Shown: one piece after another, positions 25,466 through 35,464 of the stretch
Layout: each line of letters begins with the position of its first letter
Position numbering within the stretch: the first letter of the stretch is position 1
Assembly (NCBI GenBank): GCA_964249855.1
Contig: CAXUDL010000009.1
Coordinates: forward strand, 62,001-126,000
Direction of reading: 5' to 3'
DNA length: 64,000 nucleotides
From: LMDS01 sp964249855
GTDB lineage: Bacteria; Pseudomonadota; Gammaproteobacteria; Burkholderiales; Burkholderiaceae_C
Notes under the pieces: model-generated
Seen by the model: the letters and a program-made list of their open reading frames with translations, nothing else
What the model was told of the DNA's origin: nothing
Database searches by the model: none
Made by a program: the position numbers and the translations under genes

Positions 25466-27688
25466 TCAACGCCGGCGCAATGCCGTTGCTGGCGACGACT
25501 TGCGCGGCGAACCGCTCTTCGTCGATCGTCCCGCCTTGGCAGTGCCGCTGCGGCGCGCCTTGGTCGCGGCCTTGGCGCCGCGATCGGCGTCCTTCACCGC
25601 CGCGAGCTCGCTCTGGGCACTCGCGGTCTTGTCGGCCTGCCGGTCGCGGCGCGAGCGCAGCGCCGCCCCGTCGTCCTCGCCTTCGCGGACCATCCGGAAG
25701 TCGATCTTGCGGCCGTCGAGGTCGACGCGGATCACCTGCACGCGGACCCGCGAGCCGACGACGTAGCGCACGCCGCTGCGCTCGCCGCGCAGCTCCTGCC
25801 TGACCTCGTCGAAGCGGTAGTACTCGCCGCCGAGTTCGGTGATGTGGATCAGGCCTTCGACGTAGAGGCCGTCGAGCGTGACGAAGAGGCCGAAGGTGGT
25901 CACCGCGCTGACCGTGCCGCCGAACTCCTCGCCGAGGTGCTCGCGCATGTAGCGGCACTTGAGCCAGGCCTCGACGTCGCGCGAGGCCTCGTCGGCACGC
26001 CGCTCGTTGGCGCTGCAGTGGGCGCCGGCCAGCTCCCAGTGCTCGGGCTCGCTGCCGGTCGCGCGAGCGGGCTTCGCGCCCTTGCGGACGACCGCCGGCG
26101 CGGCGAGCAGCGGCACCGCCAGGTGGTAGCGCGTGCCGTTGAGCAACGCCTTGATCACGCGGTGGACGAGCAGGTCGGGATAGCGGCGGATCGGACTCGT
26201 GAAGTGGGTGTAGGCCTCGTACGCGAGACCGAAGTGGCCGCTGTTGACGGGCGTGTAGATCGCCTGCTGCATCGACCGCAGCAGCATGGTGTGGATCTGC
26301 TGCGCGTCGGGCCGGTTCTTGGTCGCCGCGGCGATCGCCTGGAACTCGCCCGGCTTCGGGTCGTCGCTGACCGAAAGGCCGAGGCCGAGCGCGCGCAGGT
26401 AGTTCTGCAGCAGCGTCTTCTTCTCGGGTGTCGGGCCTTCGTGGACGCGGAAGAGCGCCGGATGCTCCGCCTGCGCGATGAAGTCGGCCGCGCAGACGTT
26501 GGCCGCGAGCATCGCCTCCTCGATCAGCTTGTGCGCTTCGGTCCGCGTGCGCGGCACGATCTTCTCGATGCGGCCGTTCTCGTCGCAGACGATCTGCGTC
26601 TCGGTCGTCTCGAAATCGACCGCGCCGCGCTTCGCGCGGGACTGCAGCAGTGCACGGTAGACGTCGTGCAGGTTGAGCAGGTCGGCGACCCGCTCCGCGC
26701 GCCTGGCCGACTCCGGTCCGCGGGTGTTGCCGAGGATCGCCGCGACCTCGCTGTAGGTGAAGCGGGCGTGCGAGCGGATGACCGCGGGGAAGAACTGGTA
26801 GGCCTCGACGTCGCCGGACGCGGTCACCAGCATGTCGCAGACCATCGCGAGCCGGTCTTCCTCGGGGTTCAGCGAGCACAGGCCGTTCGACAGCTTCTCC
26901 GGCAGCATCGGGATGACGCGGCGCGGAAAGTACACCGAGGTCGCGCGCTCGTAGGCGTCGGCGTCGATCGGCTCGCCGGGCTTGACATAGTGGCTGACGT
27001 CGGCGATCGCGACCACGAGCCGCCAGCCGTTGGGCGCCTTGCCGCGGCCGCTGCGCTTGCCGACGACCGCGGGTTCGCAGTAGACGGCGTCGTCGAAGTC
27101 GCGGGCGTCCTCGCCGTCGATGGTGACGAGCGCCACGTCGGTCAGGTCGACGCGGTGGCGGCGGTCGGTCGTGCGGATGCGGTCGGGCAGCACTGCCGTC
27201 TGCGCCAGCGTCTCGGGCGAGAAGCGGTGCGGCACCTCGTACTTGCGGACCGCGATCTCGATCTCCATGCCCGGGTCGTCGATCTCGCCGAGCACCTCGG
27301 TGACGCGGCCGACCGGCTGCGAGTACATCGACGGCGGCTCGGTGAGTTCGATCGCCACGACCTGGCCCGCGGCCGCGCTCGCGATCGCGTTCTTCGGGAT
27401 CAGGATGTCCTGGCCGTAGCGCTTGTCCTCGGGCGCGACGAGCCAGACGCCGCTCTCGTTGAGCAGCCGGCCGATGATCGGCGCGGGGCGGCGCTCGAGG
27501 ATCTCGAGCACGCGTCCTTCGGGCCGACCCTTGCGGTCGTGACGCACGATGCGCGCCTTGACGCGGTCGCGGTGGAGCACCGCGCGCATTTCCTGCTGCG
27601 AGAGGTAGAGATCGGCCTGTCCGTCGTCGCGGACGACGAAGCCGTGGCCGTCGCGGTGCCCTTGCACCACGCCTTCCACCTCGCTCAT
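25466..27688 (-). CDS. rnr: Ribonuclease R, lacking the N-terminal HTH domain
   Basis: RNase R is a 3'-5' exoribonuclease that degrades structured RNA. The 740-residue protein starts directly in the first cold-shock domain (EGVVQGHRDGHGFVVRDD). It has the second cold-shock domain, the RNB domain with the Asp cluster IDGEDARDFDDAVY near 191-204, and GLCSLNPEEDRLAMVCDM and HFTSPIRRYPDL. The S1 domain (GGTVSAVTTFGLFVTLDGLY) and a basic, Ala/Lys/Ser-rich tail complete it. E. coli RNase R has about 80 more residues upstream with a helix-turn-helix; these are missing here. No in-frame start exists upstream except across the antisense of the tRNA, so ATG 27688 was used. Its ribosome binding site is poor. 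Confidence 0.93.
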   Translation of the reverse strand: MSEVEGVVQGHRDGHGFVVRDDGQADLYLSQQEMRAVLHRDRVKARIVRHDRKGRPEGRVLEILERRPAPIIGRLLNESGVWLVAPEDKRYGQDILIPKNAIASAAAGQVVAIELTEPPSMYSQPVGRVTEVLGEIDDPGMEIEIAVRKYEVPHRFSPETLAQTAVLPDRIRTTDRRHRVDLTDVALVTIDGEDARDFDDAVYCEPAVVGKRSGRGKAPNGWRLVVAIADVSHYVKPGEPIDADAYERATSVYFPRRVIPMLPEKLSNGLCSLNPEEDRLAMVCDMLVTASGDVEAYQFFPAVIRSHARFTYSEVAAILGNTRGPESARRAERVADLLNLHDVYRALLQSRAKRGAVDFETTETQIVCDENGRIEKIVPRTRTEAHKLIEEAMLAANVCAADFIAQAEHPALFRVHEGPTPEKKTLLQNYLRALGLGLSVSDDPKPGEFQAIAAATKNRPDAQQIHTMLLRSMQQAIYTPVNSGHFGLAYEAYTHFTSPIRRYPDLLVHRVIKALLNGTRYHLAVPLLAAPAVVRKGAKPARATGSEPEHWELAGAHCSANERRADEASRDVEAWLKCRYMREHLGEEFGGTVSAVTTFGLFVTLDGLYVEGLIHITELGGEYYRFDEVRQELRGERSGVRYVVGSRVRVQVIRVDLDGRKIDFRMVREGEDDGAALRSRRDRQADKTASAQSELAAVKDADRGAKAATKARRSGTAKAGRSTKSGSPRKSSPATALRRR

Positions 27689-27732
27689 CAGCTCGGCGCC
27701 GACGGGGGCGGGATTTTTCGACGTTGTGTTGA

Positions 27733-27741
27733 TGATATAGT
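27733..27741 (+). promoter_or_regulatory. Extended -10 promoter element for tRNA-Leu
   Basis: TGATATAGT fits an extended -10 element (TGn plus TATAGT) and ends 17 bases before the tRNA, so the start of transcription would be about 10 bases upstream of the mature 5' end. The -35 region (TTTTTC) is weak. It lies in the 70-base gap that also serves as the rnr upstream region on the other strand. Confidence 0.45.
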
Positions 27742-27758
27742 CCAAGACTTCCTGAAAT

Positions 27759-27843
<85 letters not shown>

Positions 27844-27940
27844 GAGAACGAACATCGAATCGAGCGCGTCACTGGTCACTGGCAACGGTCAGATCGAGGC
27901 CCCCGCGGGGCGCCCGACCGGGTTGCGCGAATCTCATCGA

Positions 27941-27964
27941 AAAGGCTCCCGAGGGGGCCTTTTT
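27941..27964. terminator. Bidirectional intrinsic terminator between tRNA-Leu and the purA-side operon
   Basis: On the plus strand, AAAGGCTCC pairs with GGGGGCCTTT (one T-G pair) around a small loop and is followed by T residues (five in a row in all). On the minus strand the same stem ends in CCTTTT. It lies about 100 bases after the tRNA and 78 bases after the phosphoribosyltransferase stop, so it can end both converging transcripts. The rest of 27844-28041 holds nothing else that I recognise. Confidence 0.6.
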
Positions 27965-28041
27965 CATTGGCACTCGTCGCCCGATCTCGCAGACGAAGAA
28001 GGTCGGCGACGCGCAGCGCTTCCTCCGACAGGCCGTGGCGT

Positions 28042-28563
28042 TCAAATGACGAACTTCTTCGCGAGCGCCTCGGGCCGCAGGCCGTCGTATTCCTCGAAGG
28101 GCTGGTGGATCCACGGACTCGTCGGCAGCAGCTCGACGAAGTAGTCGGGCGTGTAGCTCGAGACGCCCTTGGTCCAGATGACGGCCGAGCGCAATTCATC
28201 GATCGCCGGCATGCCGCGCAGCCGGTCGACGACGGCACGCAGGGTGACGCCCGAGTCCGAGAGGTCGTCGACGAGCAGCACCCTGCCGGCGAGTTCGCCC
28301 TTCGGCAGGGTGATGTACTTCGCGAGGTCGAGCCGGCCCTGGATCGTGCCGGCCTCGGCGCGGTACGAGCTCGTCGACATGATCGCGAGCGGCTTGTCGA
28401 AGACACGCGACAGCACGTCGCCCGGCCGCAGGCCGCCGCGTGCGAGGCAGAGGATCTGATCGAACTGCCAGCCGCTGCCGGCGATCTTCAATGCCAGCCG
28501 CTCGGTGAGCATGTGGTACTCGTCCCAGCTCACGTAGAGATGTTTGCCGTCGTCGGTCAGCAT
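28042..28563 (-). CDS. Phosphoribosyltransferase
   Basis: This 173-residue type I phosphoribosyltransferase has the PRPP-binding loop RVLLVDDLSDSGVTL near 94-108 and LCLARGGLRPGDVLSR near 38-53, where the backbone binds pyrophosphate. The flexible hood is short. Similar small proteins next to purA are usually annotated as xanthine/guanine- or hypoxanthine-like phosphoribosyltransferases, but the base cannot be assigned from sequence alone. The start ATG at 28563 fits the expected N-terminus (LYVSWDEYHMLTERLA). It lies 41 bases after purA as the last gene of the long minus-strand train. A purine salvage role beside AMP synthesis is inferred. Confidence 0.88.
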   Translation of the reverse strand: MLTDDGKHLYVSWDEYHMLTERLALKIAGSGWQFDQILCLARGGLRPGDVLSRVFDKPLAIMSTSSYRAEAGTIQGRLDLAKYITLPKGELAGRVLLVDDLSDSGVTLRAVVDRLRGMPAIDELRSAVIWTKGVSSYTPDYFVELLPTSPWIHQPFEEYDGLRPEALAKKFVI

Positions 28564-28604
28564 GCGTCGTCGTCCTCGGGGGTTGCAGCGCGAAGGAGCG
28601 GGGG

Positions 28605-29951
<1,347 letters not shown>

Positions 29952-30020
29952 GGGGTGTCGGTCGAACGGTGGCGGTCGGAGACTCGGAAGGGCATGCGTT
30001 GCACGACGATCATCGAGTCG

Positions 30021-31184
30021 TCACAACGCACGCACGGTCCAGGCGCCCTGGGTGAAGACGAGCTCGCGGTCGCAGGCGAACTCTTGCGCCTCCTGCTCGT
30101 GGCCCGGCAACGCACGGACGACGGTTTCGCCCTGGTCGCGCAGCCGGCGGACGGCCGCGCGCAGCTGCGCGTCCTCGGCCCAGGGCGCACGGATCGCGGC
30201 GTGCAGCGGCGGCGGCGGCGACAGCGCGCCGATCGATTTCAGGTCGAGGCTGAAGCCGACCGCCGGTCGGTTGCGGCCGAACACCGAGCCGACCTCGTCG
30301 TAGCGGCCGCCGCGCGCGAGCGCATCGGGCGAGCCGGCGGCGAAGACGGCGAAGTGGGCGCCGCTGTAGTACGGATTGCCGCCGTGGTCGGCCAGGTCGA
30401 AGCCGACACGCACCTCGGGATGCGACGACCGCGCATGCGCCGCCAGCCACTGCAGGTCGGCGAGCGCCGCGCCGATCAGCGGATGATCGGGCAGGCGGTC
30501 GCGCGCCGCGGCGAGCGCCTCGTCGCCGCCGTAGAGCGAGACGAGCGCGTGCAGTGCCGCCCGGGTCGTCGCCGCGAGCCCTGCAGCAGCGGCGTGCAGT
30601 GCCGACGCATCCTTCGCCGCCAGCGCCGAGCGGATCGAGGCGAGCCGGTCGGGATCGATGTCGGCGCCGGCGAGCACGCCACGCAGGATGCGCGCGTCGC
30701 CGAGGTCCAGCAGCAACGCCTCGAGGCGCGCCCTGGCGAGGCAGTCGAGCGCGAGATCCTGGACCTCGAGGTCGGCCTCGAGCCCGCGGTGACCGTAGAT
30801 TTCGGCGCCGAACTGCAGCGGCTCGCGCGTCGCGTAGTTGCCGCTCGGCAGCGCATGCAGCACCGGTCCGCAGTAGCAGAGCCGCGTCACGCCGGCGCGG
30901 TTGAGCAGGTGGGCGTCGATCCGTGCGACTTGCGGCGTGCTGTCGGCACGCACGCCGAGCGTGCGGCCGCTCAGTTGGTCGACGAGCTTGAAGGTCTTCA
31001 AGCCGTGCTCGCCGCCGGTGCCGGACAGAAGCGACTCGATGTGCTCGAGCAGCGGCGGCATCACGAGTTCGCAGCCATAGCCCCGGGCGACGTCGAGCAG
31101 GCGCCGCCGCAACTCTTCGATGTGCCGAGCCTGCGCGGGCAGGACGTCGGCGATGTGCTCCGGCAGCAGCCAGGCTGAAGACAT
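30021..31184 (-). CDS. hisZ: ATP phosphoribosyltransferase regulatory subunit
   Basis: HisZ resembles histidyl-tRNA synthetase but lacks aminoacylation. It forms an octamer with the short-form HisG and makes the first histidine enzyme active and feedback-regulated. This 387-residue protein keeps the class II fold: LPEHIADVLPAQARHIEELR at the start, LRADSTPQVARIDAHLLNR-like motif 2, and GGRYDEVGSVFGRNRPAVGF near 280-300. It lacks the full histidyl-tRNA synthetase anticodon domain. The true hisS is elsewhere in this window (38660), which supports the assignment. The frame can start at a TTG at 31202, but the ATG at 31184 fits the family better. A short-form hisG is expected elsewhere in the genome. 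Confidence 0.93.
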   Translation of the reverse strand: MSSAWLLPEHIADVLPAQARHIEELRRRLLDVARGYGCELVMPPLLEHIESLLSGTGGEHGLKTFKLVDQLSGRTLGVRADSTPQVARIDAHLLNRAGVTRLCYCGPVLHALPSGNYATREPLQFGAEIYGHRGLEADLEVQDLALDCLARARLEALLLDLGDARILRGVLAGADIDPDRLASIRSALAAKDASALHAAAAGLAATTRAALHALVSLYGGDEALAAARDRLPDHPLIGAALADLQWLAAHARSSHPEVRVGFDLADHGGNPYYSGAHFAVFAAGSPDALARGGRYDEVGSVFGRNRPAVGFSLDLKSIGALSPPPPLHAAIRAPWAEDAQLRAAVRRLRDQGETVVRALPGHEQEAQEFACDRELVFTQGAWTVRAL

Positions 31185-31269
31185 GTCGGGGACCGCGGTC
31201 AAAAGCCGAATTGTACCGGCCGACCCGGCGGCGGCCGACGGCGCCGAGGCACCGAACCGGCTGGCGGCG

Positions 31270-31476
31270 TCAGGGCCAGAAGACGTAGAGCATCGCGAGG
31301 CCGGTGGCCATGCTCGCGAGGCCGAGGAAGCGGATCTGGCCGTCGCTCATCCGCATCGCACGCTCGAACGCCGCGCGCCAGTTGCGCGGGCTGATGAACG
31401 GCAGCAGACCCTCGAGCACGAGCACCAGCGCCACCGCGGCGAGCAGCACGTCCCAGCCGTCGACCGCGGACGACAA
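31270..31476 (-). CDS. DUF2065 (YjeT-like) small membrane protein
   Basis: This 68-residue protein has two hydrophobic segments (LLAAVALVLVLEGLLPFI and IRFLGLASMATGLAMLYVF) with a short basic link between. It matches the DUF2065 family, found beside hflC and hisZ or purA in many proteobacteria. The function is unknown; HflKC partner or membrane quality-control roles are guesses from context. The start is a TTG at 31476 with AGGG seven bases upstream. The alternative GTG at 31449 would remove part of the N-terminus. It follows hflC by nine bases. Confidence 0.85.
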   Translation of the reverse strand: MSSAVDGWDVLLAAVALVLVLEGLLPFISPRNWRAAFERAMRMSDGQIRFLGLASMATGLAMLYVFWP

Positions 31477-31485
31477 CGACGCGCC

Positions 31486-32379
31486 CTACCGTCGAGGCGC
31501 CGCCGGCAACGCGGCGCCGGCACCGCGCATCGCCCGGAAGAACTCGCTGCCGGGGTCGACGATCATGACGTCGTTCTTGCTGCGGAAGCTCGTCCGGTAG
31601 GCTTCGAGGCTCCGGTAGAACTCGGCGAATTGCGGGTCGCGGCCGAAGCTGTCGGCGAAGATCGCCGAGGCCCGCGCGTCGCCCTCGCCCTTGACCTTCT
31701 GCGCATCGCGATACGCCTCGGCGACGATCACCTCGCGCTGGCGATCCGCGTCGGCGCGGATCTTCTCGCCCTCGGCACCGCCGGTCGAACGAAGCTGGTT
31801 CGCGACCTGCTTGCGCTCGGACGCCATCCGGCTGTAGATCGACTCGGTGATATTGGCGACGAAATCGACGCGCTTGATCCGCACGTCGAGGATCTCGATG
31901 CCGAACGCCTTGGCCTCGTCGGCGAGGCGCGCACGGACGTCCTGCATCACCTTGTCGCGGGCGCTCGACAGCACCTCGCCGACGGTCCGCTTCGTCACCT
32001 CTTCGTTGAAGGCGGCGTGCACGATCGGCGAGAGGCGCGTGTCGAGGTTGCGCATGTCGGTGCCGTTGTTGCGGATGAACTGACGGGGCTCGGACACGCG
32101 CCACTTCACAAGCCAGTCGATCACCAGGCTCTTCTTCTCGGCGGTGAAGATCGGCCGCGTCTCCGGGCTGTCCATCGTCTGGATGCGCCGGTCGAGGAAC
32201 ACGACGTTCTGGAACGGCGGCGGCAGCTTCCACTTGAGGCCCGGTTCCTGGATCACTTCGCGGATCTCACCGAGCGCGTAGACGACCGCGACCTGGCGCT
32301 GGTCGACGATGAAGAGCGTCGACGCGAGCAGCATCAGCGCGACGAGCGCGGCGCCCGCAATGACAACGATACGGTTCAT
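31486..32379 (-). CDS. hflC: HflC, membrane SPFH protein modulating FtsH
   Basis: HflC and HflK form a large cage around the FtsH protease and limit its attack on membrane proteins. The 297-residue protein has one N-terminal membrane helix (VVIAGAALVALMLLASTLFI) and the SPFH/prohibitin domain beginning VDQRQVAVVYALGEI. Later come GIEILDVRIKRVDFVANI and the coiled region SRMASERKQVANQLRSTGGA with EAYRDAQKVKGEGDARA. The C-terminus LEAYRTSF (then KNDVMIVDPGSEFFRAM) is typical. The ATG at 32379 has GGAGAA upstream. It lies 22 bases after hflK. Confidence 0.96.
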   Translation of the reverse strand: MNRIVVIAGAALVALMLLASTLFIVDQRQVAVVYALGEIREVIQEPGLKWKLPPPFQNVVFLDRRIQTMDSPETRPIFTAEKKSLVIDWLVKWRVSEPRQFIRNNGTDMRNLDTRLSPIVHAAFNEEVTKRTVGEVLSSARDKVMQDVRARLADEAKAFGIEILDVRIKRVDFVANITESIYSRMASERKQVANQLRSTGGAEGEKIRADADRQREVIVAEAYRDAQKVKGEGDARASAIFADSFGRDPQFAEFYRSLEAYRTSFRSKNDVMIVDPGSEFFRAMRGAGAALPAAPRR

Positions 32380-32401
32380 GTGAGGTGGTTCTCCGGGCCG
32401 A

Positions 32402-33733
32402 TCAGCGGCTGTCGCGGCTGCGCTGACCGTCGCGCGAGCGCAGCTCGACGGTCGGCGGCGGCGACGGCGGCAACTCGCTGGCCGGCGTCGTCGCCGTGGC
32501 CGCACCCGAGGCCACGGCGCCGGCTTGCTGCATCAGCTTGTCGAGCGGCAGATAGAGCAGGTTCGAATTGCTGCGGGTGTCGATCAGCACCTTGCTGACG
32601 TTGCCGAAGACCTCGCGCATCGTGTCGATGTACATCCGGTCGCGGGTCACCTGCGGCGCTTTCTGGTACTCGGTGAGGATGCTCGCGAAGCGCTGGCCGT
32701 CGCCCTCGGCCTGCGCGACGATGCGCGACTTGTAGCCTTCGGCTTCCTCGCGCAGCCGTGCCGACGTGCCTTGCGCCTTCGGGATCACGTCGCTCGCATA
32801 GGCGAGGCCTTCCTTCTTCAGCCGATCGCCGTCCTGACCGGCCTTGAGCGTGTCCTCGAACGCCGCCTGCACCTGCTCGGGAGGCTGCACGCTCTGGACG
32901 TTGACGTTGACCACGATGACGCCGGCCTTCAGCCGGTCGAGCTGGTCCTGCACCGACTTGACGAGCTGCGCGGCGATCGCGTCGCGCTGTTCGTAGAGCA
33001 CCGAATCGATCTGGCTCTTGCCGACGATCTCGCGCACCGCCGATTCGGCGGCCAGCGTGACCGCCTCTTCCGGATCGCGGTTCTCGAACAGGAACGCGCG
33101 CGCATCCTTCAGCCTGTACTGCACGACGAAGCGGATGTCGACGATGTTCTCGTCCTGCGTCAGCATCGACGAGTCGCGCAACCCGGTCGCGGCGACCACC
33201 GCGTTGCGGCCGACCTCCTTCGAGCGCAGCTGCGTCACGTTGACCGTCTCGTGGGCCTGGAACGGATACGGCATGCGCCACTGGAAGCCGGCGTCCGCCG
33301 TGTGGCTGTAGCGCCCGAACGACGTCACGACCGCCTGCTGGCCTTCCTGGACGATGAAGAAGCCGCTGCCCAGCCAGATGAGCGCGACGACACCGGCGAT
33401 CAGCCCGGCGCCGATGCCGGCGCTCTTCATGTCGGCGGGGAAGTTGTTGTTGCCACTCGAATTCGGGCCGCCGGGCGGGGTATCGCCAGGCCCACCGGAA
33501 CGCGGGCCGCCGGCCTTGCCGCCGAACAGGCCGCTCAGCTTGCGGTTGAAGTCGCGCCACAACTCTTCGAGGTCGGGCGGACCGTCGCCCTTGCCCGTCG
33601 CCAGGTGGACGCTGTCGCCGCCCCGCGAACCGCGGCGCCGATGCAAGGCCGCGGCGCACAGCGCGCGCCCGGAGGCGACGACGGCACGCCAGGCGGAGAA
33701 CCAGCCGCGAGCGGCGGAGGACGAAGGGCTCAT
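32402..33733 (-). CDS. hflK: HflK, membrane SPFH protein modulating FtsH
   Basis: HflK is the partner of HflC in the FtsH-regulating cage. The 443-residue protein has an N-terminal cytoplasmic part with DLEELWRDFNRKLSGLFG and a Gly/Pro/Asn-rich linker, both typical. One membrane helix (AGLIAGVVALIWLGSGFFI) comes next, then the SPFH domain (VQEGQQAVVTSFGRYSHTA) and a charged coiled region (LREEAEGYKSRIVAQAEGD). The first 50 residues (RGWFSAWRAVVASG and following) are unusually Arg/Ala rich, and the true start may lie lower. The assigned ATG overlaps the hflX stop in ATGA. Confidence 0.95.
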   Translation of the reverse strand: MSPSSSAARGWFSAWRAVVASGRALCAAALHRRRGSRGGDSVHLATGKGDGPPDLEELWRDFNRKLSGLFGGKAGGPRSGGPGDTPPGGPNSSGNNNFPADMKSAGIGAGLIAGVVALIWLGSGFFIVQEGQQAVVTSFGRYSHTADAGFQWRMPYPFQAHETVNVTQLRSKEVGRNAVVAATGLRDSSMLTQDENIVDIRFVVQYRLKDARAFLFENRDPEEAVTLAAESAVREIVGKSQIDSVLYEQRDAIAAQLVKSVQDQLDRLKAGVIVVNVNVQSVQPPEQVQAAFEDTLKAGQDGDRLKKEGLAYASDVIPKAQGTSARLREEAEGYKSRIVAQAEGDGQRFASILTEYQKAPQVTRDRMYIDTMREVFGNVSKVLIDTRSNSNLLYLPLDKLMQQAGAVASGAATATTPASELPPSPPPTVELRSRDGQRSRDSR

Positions 33734-35019
33734 GGTGCTGTCAGTGAAATGTGATCGTCGACCGGCGTCGGACTCGAAGGGTTCGCCGCATCGGACCGGT
33801 CGTCCGCCGACGGCGGCAGGCCGGCCGCCGCGCTTTCCCCATCTTGTGCTGCCGGCAGCGCGTTCAAGCTCTCGGCGAGCCGCCCCTTCACCGCGTCGAT
33901 CAGCACGGCGCGCAGGATGTCGAGACCTTCGCCGGTCCGCGCGCTGACGAAGACGCGCGGCACGCGCGGGCCGCCCTCGGGCGCCAGGATGTCGCGCAGC
34001 AGCCGCGGGCGCTGCGTGTCTTCCAGGCAGTCGAGCTTGTTGAAGACGCGGACCTGTGGAATGTCGGCGGCGCCGATCTCCGCCAGCACGCGCTCGACCT
34101 CGGCCACCTGTTCGTTCAGCACCGGACTCGCGGCGTCGACGACATGCAGCAGCAGGTCGGCGTCGTTCGCCTCCTGCAGCGTCGCCTCGAAGGCCTCGAT
34201 CAGCTTGTGCGGCAGGTCACGGATGAAGCCGACAGTGTCGGAGAGCGACATCGACCGCTCGACCGATTCGAGCGAGAGCTGGCGCGTCGTGGTGTCGAGC
34301 GTCGCGAAGAGCTGGTCCGCGGCATAGCTGCGCGCACCGACGAGGGCGTTGAAGAGCGTCGACTTGCCGGCGTTGGTGTAGCCGACCAGCGAGACGCGAA
34401 AGGTCTGGTTGCGTTCGCGGGCGCGGCGCTGCGTCGTCCGCTGCTTCTTGACGCGGTCGAGCTGCTTCTTGAGGCCCTTGATCCGCTCGCCGATCATCCG
34501 CCGGTCGAGCTCGATCTGCGCTTCGCCCGGGCCGCCGCGCGCGCCGATGCCGCCGCGCTGGCGCTCGAGATGGCTCCAGCGCCGGACGAGCCGCGTCGAC
34601 AGGTACTGCAGCCGCGCGAGCTCGACCTGCAGCTTGCCCTCGTGGCTCTGCGCCCGGGCGCCGAAGATCTCGAGGATCAGCATCGTCCGGTCGGCGACAG
34701 CGACACCGAGATGCCGCTCGAGGTTGCGCTGCTGCGCCGGCGACAGCGCCTGGTCGAAGAGCACGGCTTCGGCGCGGTGACCCTCGACGAGCGCCTTGAT
34801 CTCGTCGGCCTTGCCGGAGCCGACGAAGAGCGCGGCGTCGGGCGCCTTGCGGCGCGCGACGACGCGGTCGACCACCATGTCGCCGGCCGATTCGGCCAGC
34901 TGCGCGAGCTCGTCGAGCGTCGCGTCGAAGCTCTTGTCGCGGCCGAAGTCGACGCCGACGAGGATGGCGCGGGGCGCGCCCGTCGACGGCGTCGACGCGG
35001 TCAGATCCGCGGAACTCAA
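33730..35019 (-). CDS. hflX: Ribosome-associated GTPase HflX
   Basis: HflX is a GTPase that binds 50S subunits and splits stalled ribosomes under stress. The 429-residue protein has the N-terminal HflX domain (VGSGKADEIKALVEG), the coiled helix pair with RRWSHLERQRGGIGARGGPG, and a GTPase domain: P-loop GYTNAGKSTLFNAL near 213, DTVGFIRDLPHKLIEAFEAT, and NKLD near 315. The only possible start is a TTG at 35019, since no ATG or GTG precedes the conserved AILVGVDFG. No clear ribosome binding site is seen. It is 94 bases downstream of hfq, as in many proteobacteria. Confidence 0.96.
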   Translation of the reverse strand: MSSADLTASTPSTGAPRAILVGVDFGRDKSFDATLDELAQLAESAGDMVVDRVVARRKAPDAALFVGSGKADEIKALVEGHRAEAVLFDQALSPAQQRNLERHLGVAVADRTMLILEIFGARAQSHEGKLQVELARLQYLSTRLVRRWSHLERQRGGIGARGGPGEAQIELDRRMIGERIKGLKKQLDRVKKQRTTQRRARERNQTFRVSLVGYTNAGKSTLFNALVGARSYAADQLFATLDTTTRQLSLESVERSMSLSDTVGFIRDLPHKLIEAFEATLQEANDADLLLHVVDAASPVLNEQVAEVERVLAEIGAADIPQVRVFNKLDCLEDTQRPRLLRDILAPEGGPRVPRVFVSARTGEGLDILRAVLIDAVKGRLAESLNALPAAQDGESAAAGLPPSADDRSDAANPSSPTPVDDHISLTAP

Positions 35020-35113
35020 GATGGACGGCGCACTGGCGTGTGGGGGCGACGGGTCATCGCTCGGTCGAGCGGCCGCAGCGGGCGAGCGGCGCCGGCGGCG
35101 GGCAGGGCCCGGT

Positions 35114-35356
35114 TCAGGCGGCTTCGCCCGGTTCGGCCGGGTGGAAGTTCACGGCACGGCCCGGCACGACCGTCGAGATGGCGTGCTTGTAGACCATCTG
35201 GGTCACGGTATTGCGCAGCAGGACAACATACTGGTCGAAGGATTCGATATGGCCCTGCAACTTGATGCCGTTGACGAGATAGATCGACACCGGAACGTGC
35301 TCCTTGCGCAGCAGATTCAGGAACGGGTCTTGTAGGAGTTGCCCTTTGTTGCTCAC
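35114..35356 (-). CDS. hfq: RNA chaperone Hfq
   Basis: Hfq is a ring hexamer that pairs small RNAs with mRNAs. The 80-residue protein has the Sm1 motif (LLRKEHVPVSIYLVNGIKLQ, then GHIESFDQYVVLLRN) and the Sm2 motif VYKHAISTVVP, with Gln8-type residues in GQLLQDPFLN. The C-terminal tail after residue 70 is short, as in other betaproteobacteria. The start is a GTG at 35356 preceded by GGAG with a six-base spacer. Spacers to hflX (94 bases) and der (108 bases) could hold separate promoters, but I found no convincing one. Confidence 0.98.
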   Translation of the reverse strand: MSNKGQLLQDPFLNLLRKEHVPVSIYLVNGIKLQGHIESFDQYVVLLRNTVTQMVYKHAISTVVPGRAVNFHPAEPGEAA

Positions 35357-35464
35357 GATATGCTCCGTGATGAAAGCCGAGAAGCGGGCACGTTAACACA
35401 GCGTCATCGGCGCAAAGAGCGCGCCGGGCAATGGCCTCACGCGGTGTGGAAGCGCCCGACGCGG

